Assembly: GCA_037783415.1 (NCBI GenBank)
Contig: JAZGTN010000059.1
Location: forward strand, 5,022,001-5,086,000
DNA from: Leptasterias polaris
Lineage: Eukaryota; Echinodermata; Asteroidea; Forcipulatida; Asteriidae
Direction of reading: 5' to 3'
DNA length: 64,000 nt
This document shows positions 29,838 through 42,800 of the stretch, one piece after another. Position 1 is the stretch's first letter. Every line of letters begins with the position of its first letter. The notes beneath the pieces were generated by a model. That model saw only the letters and a list, made by a program, of their open reading frames with translations. It made no database searches and had not been told where the DNA came from. A program made the position numbers and the translations under genes.

Positions 29838-30890
29838 ATGGAGCGTAGACTGGTAATGACACTCGCACTCTTCGCATTGGTTCTCTGCCTCTTCTTTGAC
29901 ACTGCATCAACACAGTGTACAGGGAGCCTCTCTGCTTATAAGATATCATCTTTCCAACAGCCAGATATCAACGCCAAACTGAATCATGTGCTGCGTCATA
30001 ACCAATCGGGTAGTGTGTACGTAGGGGCGGTAAATTCAATCTATCGACTCAACAACAATTTAGAACATCAGAGGAATGTCAGTACAGTGTCCAACGAATG
30101 CGAAGATGAACGGGATTGTGTCAATCACAATAAAATTCTCTTTGTTGAACCACAGAGGAATGAACTGATTACCTGTGGGAGTTACACTGGGCGATGTCAG
30201 CTGAGACATGTAGAGGAACTGACAGTTACCGCTGAGAGTGATACTCTTGTAGCATCAGATGAAGACAAGACAACAATTGGCATCTTAGCACCTGGACCTG
30301 GGAATAGAGACTGGTTGTATGTTGCTGCTACATCCACAAGTAGTTTCCCCAGAAATACAGTTCCTCCAGTCTCGAGGAGATATTTGGGACTGGAAGTACC
30401 AGATGCAAATTTATTGTTTGCAAATGAAGACTCTCGTGTTGCATTTGAAGGTGGCTATAAGAGTAATTCTTTTGACATTAATTATGTGTATGGTTTTTCA
30501 TCAAATGGCTACGTTTATTATGTCACTCATCAAAATGGCTTCTCCAAAGTTGTACGGGTTTGTCACCAGGCTGATATGCCAGAGTCAGACCGTTCAGACT
30601 TGGATGCTTACACAGAGATTACCATACAATGTGGCCAAAGATCGAATGTGTATCCCTCAGCCCAAGCAGCTTATGTTGGACCAGCAGGACCCGGTATCGC
30701 TGCGTCACTGGGAATTGACTCAAGTGACTTGATGTTGTATGCAGTCTTTACTAAGGAGGACAACTCAGCACTCTGTATGTTCAGTATGAGCGACATAGAA
30801 GGTGCATTTGTTACTGCTGTTCGTAACTGCATTAGGGGGACTGGGGGAGACAGCGTAAGCTATCTGGAAGGAAGTGGATGTTCTGCAATT
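29838..30890 (+). CDS. MET: MET-like exon 1: signal peptide and most of Sema domain
   Basis: The start ATG at 29838 sits in AACCATGG and is followed at once by a hydrophobic signal peptide ([20 protein letters not shown]). An in-frame upstream ATG at 29748 would bury that signal. The exon is 351 codons with donor GTAAGT. Sema hallmarks: [35 protein letters not shown]. No R-x-K/R-R furin site is visible. A pyrimidine-rich AG at 29774-29775 suggests an upstream noncoding exon. Confidence 0.92.
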
Positions 30891-33800
30891 GTAAGTTAAC
30901 TATGTATATATTATACAGTCAATGTCGTTACATATTACACAGTTTACAACACTTTTATCAGGGTCAGCGACACATGTCTGAAATTGCATTTGTAGATTTG
31001 CAGTCAGGCCCATGTCATTCATAAGCGCGGATCCAGGATTTTTTCAGCGAGAGTTACACCAAATTTTTTCAAATGTTGACTACCACATTGTATTCCGCAT
31101 CGAGACCCCACGTTCCATTGTTTTTTGTAGGCCTACATGACCAAGTTTGATCTGAAAAAAATTCCGTATTAGTATGCCAGTTTCTCATTCATTGGACATA
31201 AAATAGTATCTTATTTTCCTAAATAAGATATTGCCTTTGGTAGTAATGGGCAGAGTGAAAAAGTGACAGTCGGATAAGGACAAAATTTCCCTTTAACTGA
31301 AGAGAGTGGCGGTTCAAGTGAAAGAACTATTCCTCCATAGTTTAACCATAGAGAACTACCTGCGAATGTCACCGTGTCACGCCCTTGTCATGCATGTATG
31401 TAGAAACAACGTTCTTGCGTCTTTTTAAACGAGACGAACCAGTGAAAATGCGAAAATCTTTAAAGTTGGGGTCCGGGGCCCGCTTCAGGGCCCCATGATA
31501 TAGTTTTTACATTTATAGGTGCTCTCTGGTGCAATCTAGGACACTTCTGAGACGCTTTAAGCTTTGTTTTTACAACAACTTTTTTTGTTTTTGGGGGGCG
31601 GCTCCTAGGATGTGGGGGGGGGGGGCACATACGCTAGCAGATGTAGAAAGAGCATTCTAGCCAAGATGTATTGCATGTATAGTGTAATGCACTTTCAAGA
31701 AGAAAGAGCAAACGCAAAGCATTTACTGCGCGGGGCCCCGTGGAAAGGTGTTGACTCTAGAGCTCTGTGGTGCAATCTATAGCCATTTCAGTGGCGTGAC
31801 ACATTACTTTTTACCTAGTTTAAAATTGTGTTTTTCTGTCTTTGCTCGTATTCTTATCCCTGGTGAAATTAAGGGGGTGTCTCAAATTTTATCGGGGGAA
31901 TGCCCCCGCTCCCCCGGACCCCTGCATTGCACAATGCCCATCTCATCCAAAATGGGCAGCACATTATGAACCATGCAGCGTCTTTGGGTGTCTTTCAGTG
32001 CAATTGTTGGCAGTTTTTGACACGGAAATGTTTTTCCTTCGATGATTGGTATAACATCAACTTTGTTACAAGGAGCTCCAATATTGAAATTATTAATCCT
32101 TTGCAAAAATTATCGAGCTCGTTATATTTCTTTAAGTTGAAAATTTTCCCGCCTTCTTGCAGAATGTTCCTGATGTCACTCCGTACCTTTGTAACATTGA
32201 TTTTCCGGGGTTCAGGTACCCCAATAATCCTAACGCAGTTGAATCCACACCTTTGCTTGAACGAGGCGGGATTATGATGTCATCAATAACCACAACCATT
32301 GAGTCGAACCATACTGTTGCTTTCATTGGAACTTCAAGTGGATCGTTGTTGAAGGTTCGTGTCTACTTCGTTGCGACTGTTTTAATTTTTACAGATTCGC
32401 GAAAGTTATAAGCTTCATGACTGTATTGCACGGACGAAATTCGCCAGTGTCTATAGTAGTTATAAAAAAAAGATCAAAACATAAATTATTGCATGTTTCA
32501 TGTATTTTGTGCATTGGCCGTGCCATATGCGAGAGTTTTAAATGTGTTTCGCTTTGAAACAACACCATCTGTTGAAATTTATTCAGAGAAAAAAAAATTG
32601 AAGAAATTGTTTTTTTTTCCGGCGAATATAAAATGCAAGGGTGTACATTTTGTTTTAATTCATACAACAATCATAGTTATAAAAAAACAACCCAAAAACA
32701 ACAAAATGGGGAAGAGAAGAAATGAAAAGGTTACTGTGTTACTTATCGATGTACTCCCTATCGAGTAATAAATACTATAGTGGTCACTTGACTACATATC
32801 TTACGACGGTCGACTTGTCTCAACGGACGTTTTGTTTAATTATTATTATTGGTTTATTATCGGTTTATTAAAATACAGATGAAAAAGCAGTAAAAACGTA
32901 CATCAAGATAAAACTATTAGAAAAGCATTAAAAATACAATAAAAAACACGATACTTTAAAGTTGAGTTGTGATAGTCGAGTTGTCCGTCGTCCACTAAAA
33001 TCGGGCTTAGTTGACGTGCAGATAATTGTAAGCCCAACACTTAAACAAGTTATATTTAATTAAGGTAACACACTTTTGGGTGGTGGTTCTTTATTGGGGT
33101 AAATTATTCGCTAACCACTATGCAAGTTAGAAGAGAATTACAGATTCAGATTCGAACTAGAGTTGTCTCTCATCTCAGGGCTGACAGACCTAAATTTACC
33201 ACGTACAGTTTATTCTGGATTGTTACATCGAAGGCTAAATATTTCTCTTGGGAGTTTTTACCATCATGAACTTTATTATCAATGAGCCAGTTGTGATTGA
33301 AACTAATAATGTCTCCCCAATTTCCTGACCTGTGTCGTAAAGCCAGGAGACACCCATATCTTGATGACCGCACGATTCACGTAATAATAAACCATCTATA
33401 CACTTATTCGATCAGGTGCACATAGAGGGTGGAACATCAGCTCGGCATTATGAGAGCATTACTCTTGGAGACGCTCCAGTACTGAGGGATATTTCACTGG
33501 ATGACACAAAGCAACATATATTTATGCTTACCGAACAGCAGGTGAATTGATCTTAAGATAAACAGTCAAGCACAATTATTATTTAGGCCTAAAAAACCAA
33601 TGCATCAGTACGGGGCTCAGGGAATGCCGTAACCCTGATATACAGACAACGAGAAAATAATCTCCCCAATTCGACTTATAAATTATAAGGTATCAACTTA
33701 TACCTGATATCTCGCCAAGTCGAATTATTCAAACTAAGATGTCAACTTATACCTGATAATCTCGCCAATGCGACTTACTCATAAAAGATGTCGACTTCTA

Positions 33801-36800
33801 CATGAAAATTGGTCTCGCCAAGTCGACTTATTCAAACTAAGATGTCGACTTATACCTGATATTTATCTCGCCAAGGCGAATTTTACTCATATAAAATTTC
33901 GACTTATATACCTGATATTATTCTGCCAATTCGACTTACTCATACTAAGATGTCAACTTATACATGATAATTTATCTCGCCAAGTCGACTTACTCAAACT
34001 AAGATGTCGACTTATACCCGATAATTATCTATCCAAGTCGACTTACTCAAACAAAGGTATACAAACAAAATCTATATTTATTGGGTATATACGTTTTCGT
34101 ATTACAGAAAGCAGGCTTTACTAACTTCATTATTTTTGTAATTGACAATATATTGAGTTTACCTTTTCAAAAGGAATTTTCCCAACTCAATCACCGATTT
34201 CATAAATATAGTATAATAAAACATACTCTAGCCCTATGTCTATGAAAATAACACAGAGTTTACAGCCGAGTACCAGTGAACTTTGTGTTTGAGGCAAGCA
34301 CAAAGTGATTTTTTAACTTTTGTTGCAGCTTCTGAAACTAAGAGTTGAAAATTGCAGTCAGTACACAAGCTGCAAGACGTGCATTGGGCCGGACGGGGAC
34401 CCGTACTGTGGATGGTGCACGCTGGAAAACAAGTAAGAACTGTGTTTGCTTCAGGGAACGATTCTCAGCAATTTTGCATTAGAAAACTATTTAGACTGAA
34501 CATATTTTTAGCAGACGATGGAATGCCAATAGAATGGTGGTTTCAAAGGGACATCGAACATAGTTACATACTACGTAAATATTTGCGATTTGAGGCGCAA
34601 ATTGTGAATATTCACGTAAATATTCACAACACAGCCGGAATCGTTAATTGAAGTTGAATGTTCACGATTTTGGGGCACAAATTGTGAGTATTTACGTAAA
34701 TATTTGCGATTAGGTGCCATATCGTGAATATTCACGTAAATGTTTACAAACATTTCGTGACAAGGCCGAAATTGTTAATATTTACGTAGATATTTTCGTG
34801 AAACTCATGGCTTTATAGGCACAAGTCGTGAATAGGTGTAAACACGTAATGTTCGATGTCTCTTTAAAACCACCATACGATAGTTATGGTTGAGTGAGTA
34901 GGTGGACGTCTTTTGGAATCGCTCCCCGAATTTTACCAAAATTAATTAAATCTCGCCATAATCATACAGTGTTCACTGCAAATTTCATCAACTGGTCATA
35001 CTTCAAACATGTCAGACTCAACTGAATCACCCAAAACGTCGAAGACAAGCAAGAAAAGAGCTTCTAAACGAGGCCAAAATGTGCAGCCCTCGGAGTTGAG
35101 CACTTCAGCTCTTGATGGCGCTGATTACAACTGTGCTTGCGTGGGCCACCGTAGATCACCACAATCAACACAAAGCTGGACAAAATATTATCATCACTAG
35201 ACTCAATGGAGTCCAGACTTACCGGTCTTGAAGTCAAACTTCATGAAGTTGTTGCAAAAACACAAACTCAAAATGCCGAAATTGAAGACCTTTAATCGGC
35301 AATGTCCGAGGTGGAAAATTGGAGAAAGACCATCCTTCCACACATCAACCGTCGCCACGATGCCAACTACGATGAAATCTCTGTCCTGAAAAACCAAATA
35401 GACGATCTTCAAAATCGTAGCCGACGCAACAATATAATCTTATATGGAATTCCAGAGGGTTCAGAGGGAGACCAAAAATGTGAGAACTTTATGTTTGACT
35501 TCATCGCAGATCATATGCAGCTAGACGGTGGCCGAGACATAGAAATTGAAAGGGCCCACCGTACCCCTGGACGTCGACCAACCGCTAGTTCCTCATCACG
35601 ACCCCGGCCAATTCACTGCAAACTACTCCGTTCTGGGGATCGTGAGTACATCCTAAAAAATGCATCAAAATGCCTCCGAAATAAAACATTCAAGAAGTCA
35701 AAAGTTTTCATTACAGACGATGTCACTGAACGAGTTCGACACGCAAGAAAACGATTGAGAGAAAATGAGTTACAGGAAATTCGTAACGACGACAGAGTGC
35801 ATTTTGCGTACATTCCTTACTCTATTCCACCTGTAATTAAGTTCAAACTACACACGGGCGCATTCAAGACACATCGACCAGGGGACGATGTATCATTTCA
35901 TTGATTCCAACTGTTCTTCCAACCTTACCACTGCACAGTTTTTTTTTTTTTTTAATTTAAATAAGACGTCTGTTTTGCTTGCATTGAATTCGGTCAGTGC
36001 CAACACCCTCCTAAAGCACTGCAGCTCCTTGCTGCTTTACATACCTATTCAAATAACTCGCTCAGGCTTGACCCAACGAAAATACATTTATACTCTGTAT
36101 AAAAACAAATTAAATTCTTTAATAAGAACATCTAAAAAGAGGTATTTTAGTTCCCAATTCGAAACTAGAAAGGGAAATGTTAAAGGTACTTGGAATGTTA
36201 TAAATTCGCTTTTAAATAAAGGAAAGCACAAGCCAAACCCTTCCTGCATTATTCAAGATGGTGTGACAATTGAAGGTGACAAAGAAATTAGCGATGCATT
36301 CAATGATTATTTTGTTAGTGTCGGTGCTAAACTTGCCAGTAAGCTCCCACCATGTAACACTGCATTGGAGTCCTTTCTTGAGGGTAAATCACAATTCTCT
36401 GTTTCTGAGCCCATTTACACAAGAAGAAATCATCGACGTTCTTAGCAATCTTCCTTCTGGTAGAGCCACAGGCTGCGACTCACTAAGCCCTATTGTTATT
36501 AAACAAGCAAGGTATTCCTTGGCAAAACCACAGGCTGCGACTCACTAAGCCCTATTGTTATTAAACAAGCAAGGTATTCCTTGGCAAAACCACAGGCTGC
36601 GACTCACTAAGCCCTATTGTTATTAAACAAGCAAGGTATTCCTTGGCAAAACCACAGGCTGCGACTCACTAAGCCCTATTGTTATTAAACAAGCAAGGTA
36701 TTCCTTGGCAAAACCACAGGCTGCGACTCACTAAGCCCTATTGTTATTAAACAAGCAAGGTATTCCTTGGCAAAACCACAGGCTGCGACTCACTAAGCCC

Positions 36801-39800
36801 TATTGTTATTAAACAAGCAAGGTATTCCTTGGCAAAACCACAGGCTGCGACTCACTAAGCCCTATTGTTATTAAACAAGCAAGGTATTCCTTGGCAAAAC
36901 CACAGGCTGCGACTCACTAAGCCCTATTGTTATTAAACAAGCAAGGTATTCCTTGGCAAAACCACAGGCTGCGACTCACTAAGCCCTATTGTTATTAAAC
37001 AAGCAAGGTATTCCTTGGCAAAACCACAGGCTGCGACTCACTAAGCCCTATTGTTATTAAACAAGCAAGGTATTCCTTGGCAAAACCACAGGCTGCGACT
37101 CACTAAGCCCTATTGTTATTAAACAAGCAAGGTATTCCTTGGCAAAACCACAGGCTGCGACTCACTAAGCCCTATTGTTATTAAACAAGCAAGGTATTCC
37201 TTGGCAAAACCACAGGCTGCGACTCACTAAGCCCTATTGTTATTAAACAAGCAAGGTATTCCTTGGCAAAACCACAGGCTGCGACTCACTAAGCCCTATT
37301 GTTATTAAACAAGCAAGGTATTCCTTGGCAAAACCACAGGCTGCGACTCACTAAGCCCTATTGTTATTAAACAAGCAAGGTATTCCTTGGCAAAACCACA
37401 GGCTGCGACTCACTAAGCCCTATTGTTATCAAACAAGCAAGGTATTCCTTGGCAAAACCACAGGCTGCGACTCACTAAGCCCTATTGTTATTAAACAAGC
37501 AAGGTATTCCTTGGCAAAACCACAGGCTGCGACTCACTAAGCCCTATTGTTATTAAACAAGCAAGGTATTCCTTGGCAAAACCACTTGCTGAGATCTTCA
37601 ATTATGTCTTTAACTCATGGAGTATTTCCTGATGGTCTTAAGATAGCTCAAGTTACTCCAATTCATAAAGGTGGTGATATGAATGTTATTGGGAACTATC
37701 GACCCATATCAGTTCTATCGACATTCTCGAAGACCTTTGAAAAACTAATGTATGCAAGACTAATAGGCTTTATATGTAAGCATAACCTTCTCTCTGAATC
37801 TCAATTTGGTTTTAGAAAAAATCGCTCTACGGAGTTAGCAACATCCTTCTTAACAAACAAACTGCTCGAAGGCATTGAAGACGGAAACATTTCTATTGGC
37901 ATATTTCTGGACCTTTCTAAGGCCTTTGACACGGTTAACCATAACATTTTGATACATAAATTAGAGCACTATGGAGTCCGTGGTATAGCTCTGGAGTGGT
38001 TTAAAAGTTATTTATCGAATAGGAAACAATCCGTCTCATATAACTCTGCTACTTCATTAGAGAAACCTATTATATGTGGAGTGCCTCAAGGCTCTGTTTT
38101 GGGACCTTTGTTATTTATTATCTATGTCAATGACATATGCAACACCTCTGACGTTATATCTTTTTGTCTTTTTGCTGATGATACAAGCTTAGTTTACAGC
38201 CACAAAAATGTAAATGTAGCTGTCAATAATTTAAATATTGAGCTTGTAAAAATAAGTACGTGGCTTAAGGCTAATAGGTTATGTATTAATTTGTTGAAAT
38301 GTAATTATATAATATTCTGTACAGCACAGAAAAGATATAATCAGTCTGTTCCTGTAGTTTTTGACGGTGTGGGGCTTAACAAATTGGAACACACTAAATT
38401 TCTTGGTGTAGAAATTGATAAACATTTATCCTGGAGAAATCATATTAGTGAAATTACTAGTAAAATAGCTAAAAATATTGGTATAATTAATCGTCTAAGG
38501 AAATTCGTACCTGGTTATATTTTACTAACGCTTTATAACTCTCTAGTTCTGCCGTATCTAAATTACTCAAATCTTACATGGGGTGGTTCCTTGTCACAAT
38601 GCAATAAACTTCTTACATTGCAAAAGAGAGCTGTTCGCATAATTTCCAATGTTGGTTTTCGCGAACACACAGCTCCGTTATTCTTCAATCTTAAAATATT
38701 ACAAATCATTGACCTTTATCATCTTAATTTGGGTAAATTTATGTATAAATTTATAACTAACGCATTACCAAGCTGCTTTTGTTCATTTTTCACTTTAACT
38801 TCAAAAGTCCATTCATACAATACTCGAAGTACTGCAAAGACACATTTGTTTGTTGCCCGCCAAAGAACATCATTATAGTACCAAAAGAGTTTAGTTCAAC
38901 GTGGAGTTGGGTTCTGGAATGGTCTGAGTAATTCAATTAAAAAATCAATTACTCTACCTATTTTTATAAGAAAATTGAAAAAGCAACTACTTGATGCATA
39001 TTCATAGATTATGAATGTTTCTGCATTGCCTAGGTTTGTTATCTTTCAACACACCTTACATTAGCCGTTGTTGTGTTTGTCTGTCAAGTCTATTGTCTGT
39101 ACAATATGTGCTGGTGCTGTTATTTTTGTGTTCGTCTGTCCGTAGGTTAAGGAACAAAAGCCACGGCTTCACCTGAACCTAATTGTTGTCCTACCGCTTA
39201 TTACAAAATTGCTATTAATCAAATATTTATATTACGTATACATTGTAATAGCCTACTTTACCATAAATAGGTCATTGTATAACTGAATGTAATGTTAAAA
39301 CTATGTACTTGATTTATATGAGATGAATGGACAACGATGAAATAAATGTTTATAAATAAAGTTTATAAATAATAGTGTGCCAGTACTTTTTTGTGTCGGA
39401 AATGACACCCATCTGCCGCCGAATTCTCATAGGAGGCGGAGGTTGTCATAGTATAAGGAGAATTGTATGAGGTGAGAAGCAGCCATAATAAGACACTGAA
39501 CGGGATATATCGTGCGATGTCATAATGATTATTGCCGCCACATCATCCCAGAAACAAACTGTATACTAAACAAAAAACTAAGCGTCAGAATTTATCCGGA
39601 TCACGGTTGTGGGGCCTTACCCATTTCTGGGTCAGTATTATATGACCTGGATTCTGTGTCATAAATGAACCAGAAATGGGCCAAAATGACGCAAAAAACG
39701 CGTTAAAATTTCCCTTTTACCTACTTTCCGAGTCAATCTGACCCGGAAAAGGCTCAGGCCTTCTATGACTCGGAATTTGGGTCAATTCTGACCCGGGGGT

Positions 39801-42800
39801 ATTTGGATTGTAAGCCCATCCTCTTGACGATAAGGAGTGTACTGGGTTCTTTACGTGCATTGATCAAAACACGGGATATAATGGCCCAATCCGAAAGACG
39901 GAATTACAAGCTTCTTGTTCAAGGACACTATAAGTGCCGCTAACGGGACCCGAACCAACACTCTGACACCAGAATTAACTTTAGTCTGGTGCCACGCGAC
40001 TGCTTTGTCACGACTTTTACGGCCACAGTTCACTGGCAGTGTTAATGGAATCTCAACCATTTCCAAGACTGAATTTCATACAGACAAGTTTACTAACAAC
40101 CTCTTCGTGTTTCTAACTGCAGATGTACCAGACGCGTTGACTGTACAATGGCGGATGAACCTAATCTTTGGCTACCGTACAATGAGATTGTGTGTGTGGC
40201 CATTAGTGATATAGATCCATACAGAAGCTTCCCAATTACAGAACCACAGAGATCGGTGAGCCTTTATGAATATTTATATTTTACGTCAAATCAATATACA
40301 TAAAGACTTCTCATGGATTTTTAATAATGGGAATATTTGCGATGAATATTCATTGTGTTAACGATGAATATTATTTGAAAATTGAAAAGTGTGCAGATTA
40401 CAGAACTATGGAGAATGGTCAGGCTGTAAAACCGAAAACCTCACTGCAGGAAAAGGGGAAATTCTTTGTTCACATAACAAATATGCATCAATTTCAATTT
40501 ATGCTGTTCGAATACAAAGGGAAATTATGATATTTTCAGAAATGACAGTTTGCAACGACAAATCTTTGAATTTTTAGCTCACACTCTACACCGGGTCAGT
40601 TGACCCGGTTTCCGGGTCTCGGGGGGGGGGGGGGGGGGGCCTGAACCATTTCTTGGTCAGGCTGACCAAGAAAGTGATTGACAATTGGGATCTTCAATCG
40701 GATTCTGCGTCAGTTTTGGTCAGTTTGAAACAGAATTTGGGTCAGTTTGAAACAGAATTCGGGTCTAACTAACCCAGAAATGAGTCAAGCCACCTGTAAC
40801 CCAAAATCCCTGAAAACTTTAGAGTGACCTGCTTTTTTTTCCCTGCCATGAGCTCAGAACAAATAATGGTGTCATTTATCAATAAATTCAGATTGTACTG
40901 ACTGTAGAGCACCTCCCCAAACTTCAAGAGGGCGAGACATATTCCTGCAAGTTCAATGATCTACCGATGTATCAAGGAACAACAACAGGAAATACTGTCA
41001 CTTGTAACATTCCTGAAACAAGAGCTCGGCCAAAGATCCCTTCAAATGGTAAATCTAACTTGTATGATGCCAAGTAACTATTCATTTTATGCAGTGTTGT
41101 CAATGGAAGTGTTTTCTTTTTAGGACAGGGGTAATTTCCTGTTTTCTGGAAAGTCGACAGTGTTTTGCTTCCCAATTACTTTCATTTAACAAACTCCGGG
41201 GGGGGGGGGTCACTTGTCCTTTCACAGGGAAGTATAAACATGTTTCGATTTGGTCAAGTGATGTGGTGGTGTGGTAGCCTGAACATCTGACGTCACACTT
41301 CGAGGCTCGTGAATAACGCCAGATACCAGCCTTGAGCACGTGGCGGGATCCCGCCGGATGTACCTTTGACGTCGCATTCATTTCACAGGGAGTATCGTAG
41401 TCAATTCACGAGCACATCCAACAACACTACATGATGTAAACATTATGCACACGCTGCATGCAGACGACCGATCACATCGGACCAATCATAACACAGATAT
41501 GAAAAGCTTACGTCACAGCACCTTTATCCAATGTAATCGTTGTATCCAATTAAATCATTAGGCTTTTGAAACCAGTGCCTGTGTTTATCCTTGAAGATAA
41601 AGACAGGGGACCAGTCTATGGTGGTGGTAACACCAAAACGTACACCATAGCCACCATAGCCACCATAGCCAACCGGTGCCGACGATCAGTCATAACTTTT
41701 ATACCCAAGTTGCACTATTAAAAGTAAAGATAACCCAGAGAAAGGTTCGCACGGGAACTGTACAAGTGTACGATTCTCGATCGTTTTGAGCCAAGTTTGT
41801 GATACTGATATCTCTTCTCCAGTAATTCGTGTTGCGATATCGGCGACTGTGTGCCAACCTGTTCAAAAAACAAAACTAATTGCACGACAATCATTGAGAT
41901 TTCGTGGGTCTATAAAGCCAAGCCCTCCTGATGCAGCAATGCAATCTTAAATTTGGCGCTCAAAATAAAAACTGACTAGACAACTTTTAAATAACTGACT
42001 AGAATTCACATTTTGCACCTATAACAACTTAACGCGTTGCATTGCGACGACATCTCTGCAATAACCAAAACAAAAACAAATTTTTTTTTTCGTTGATGAA
42101 TTTGAAATCCGTAAATGGGCAGGCGTGTATACACACTAGTAATGCCTGTCTCAAGGCCTTTTCGAAACCACGGGTTCAGTATCGACTCAGTCAAAGGCTC
42201 CGTCTTTTTGAAGCTCCATTGCTATAAAAACACCCACGATTCAAAATGACTGACGGAGCGCAGAGCAAAAGGCATGGTTTCGAAAGGGCTCAGTATACTT
42301 TTTTGTTTTACAGAGGACCACGTGGAAATGCAGCTGAGTGTTTCATCGGTCTCAACGGCGTTTATCTCCACAGAATTCGTTTTCTATGAATGTTCATGGC
42401 ACACAAAGTAAGTTATTTCCCAATGTAAACAATCTAATGGGGTAATTTAAAGTTAGAGGAAGTTTGTTTTAACCTTTTGAAGTGCGTATAAAACAGGCTT
42501 TGAAACTGTGTATGGTGGAGCAATCTAGTAAGGTTTGAGGTAACACAATGTACATGCGTATGATTTGATACTTTGCATGGTGGAGATGCAATCTAGTAAG
42601 GTTTGCAGTAACACCATGTACATGAGTATGATTTGATACTTTGCATGGTGGAGATACAATCTAGTAAGGTTTGTGGTAACACCATGTACATGAGTAGGAT
42701 TTGAAACTCTGCATGGTGGAGATACAATCTAGTAAGGTTTGCAGTAACACCATGTACATGAGTAGGATTTGAAACTTTGCATGGTGGAGATACAATCTAG

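Larger units (their letters stand above)
34960..39370 (+). mobile_element. Broken non-LTR retrotransposon (LINE) in MET-like intron 4
   Basis: Contains an L1-type ORF1-like gene, a linker, a CR1/L2/jockey-like reverse transcriptase and an AT-rich 3' end (TTTATAAATAAAGTTTATAA). Every open frame is damaged: a frameshift and a stop in ORF1, no endonuclease, a frameshift before RT, an 18-copy minisatellite inside RT, and an in-frame TAG at 38876. It lies in the same orientation as the host gene. The left boundary is approximate. Confidence 0.88.

Noticed and set aside
30319..30732. 137-residue + strand frame inside exon 1 of the MET-like gene
   Set aside because: Out-of-frame shadow of the Sema-domain exon.
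33768..34124. 118-residue + strand frame
   Set aside because: Read through a degenerate tandem repeat in an intron. Repeating CRLIPD-type text with no family resemblance.
34555..34753. Small peptide genes with repeated VNIYVNIHN
   Set aside because: They arise from CGTAAATATT palindromes inside a foldback element.
36466..37586. CRISPR-like array
   Set aside because: Regular 62-bp repeats, but with no spacers, inside a eukaryotic reverse transcriptase gene.
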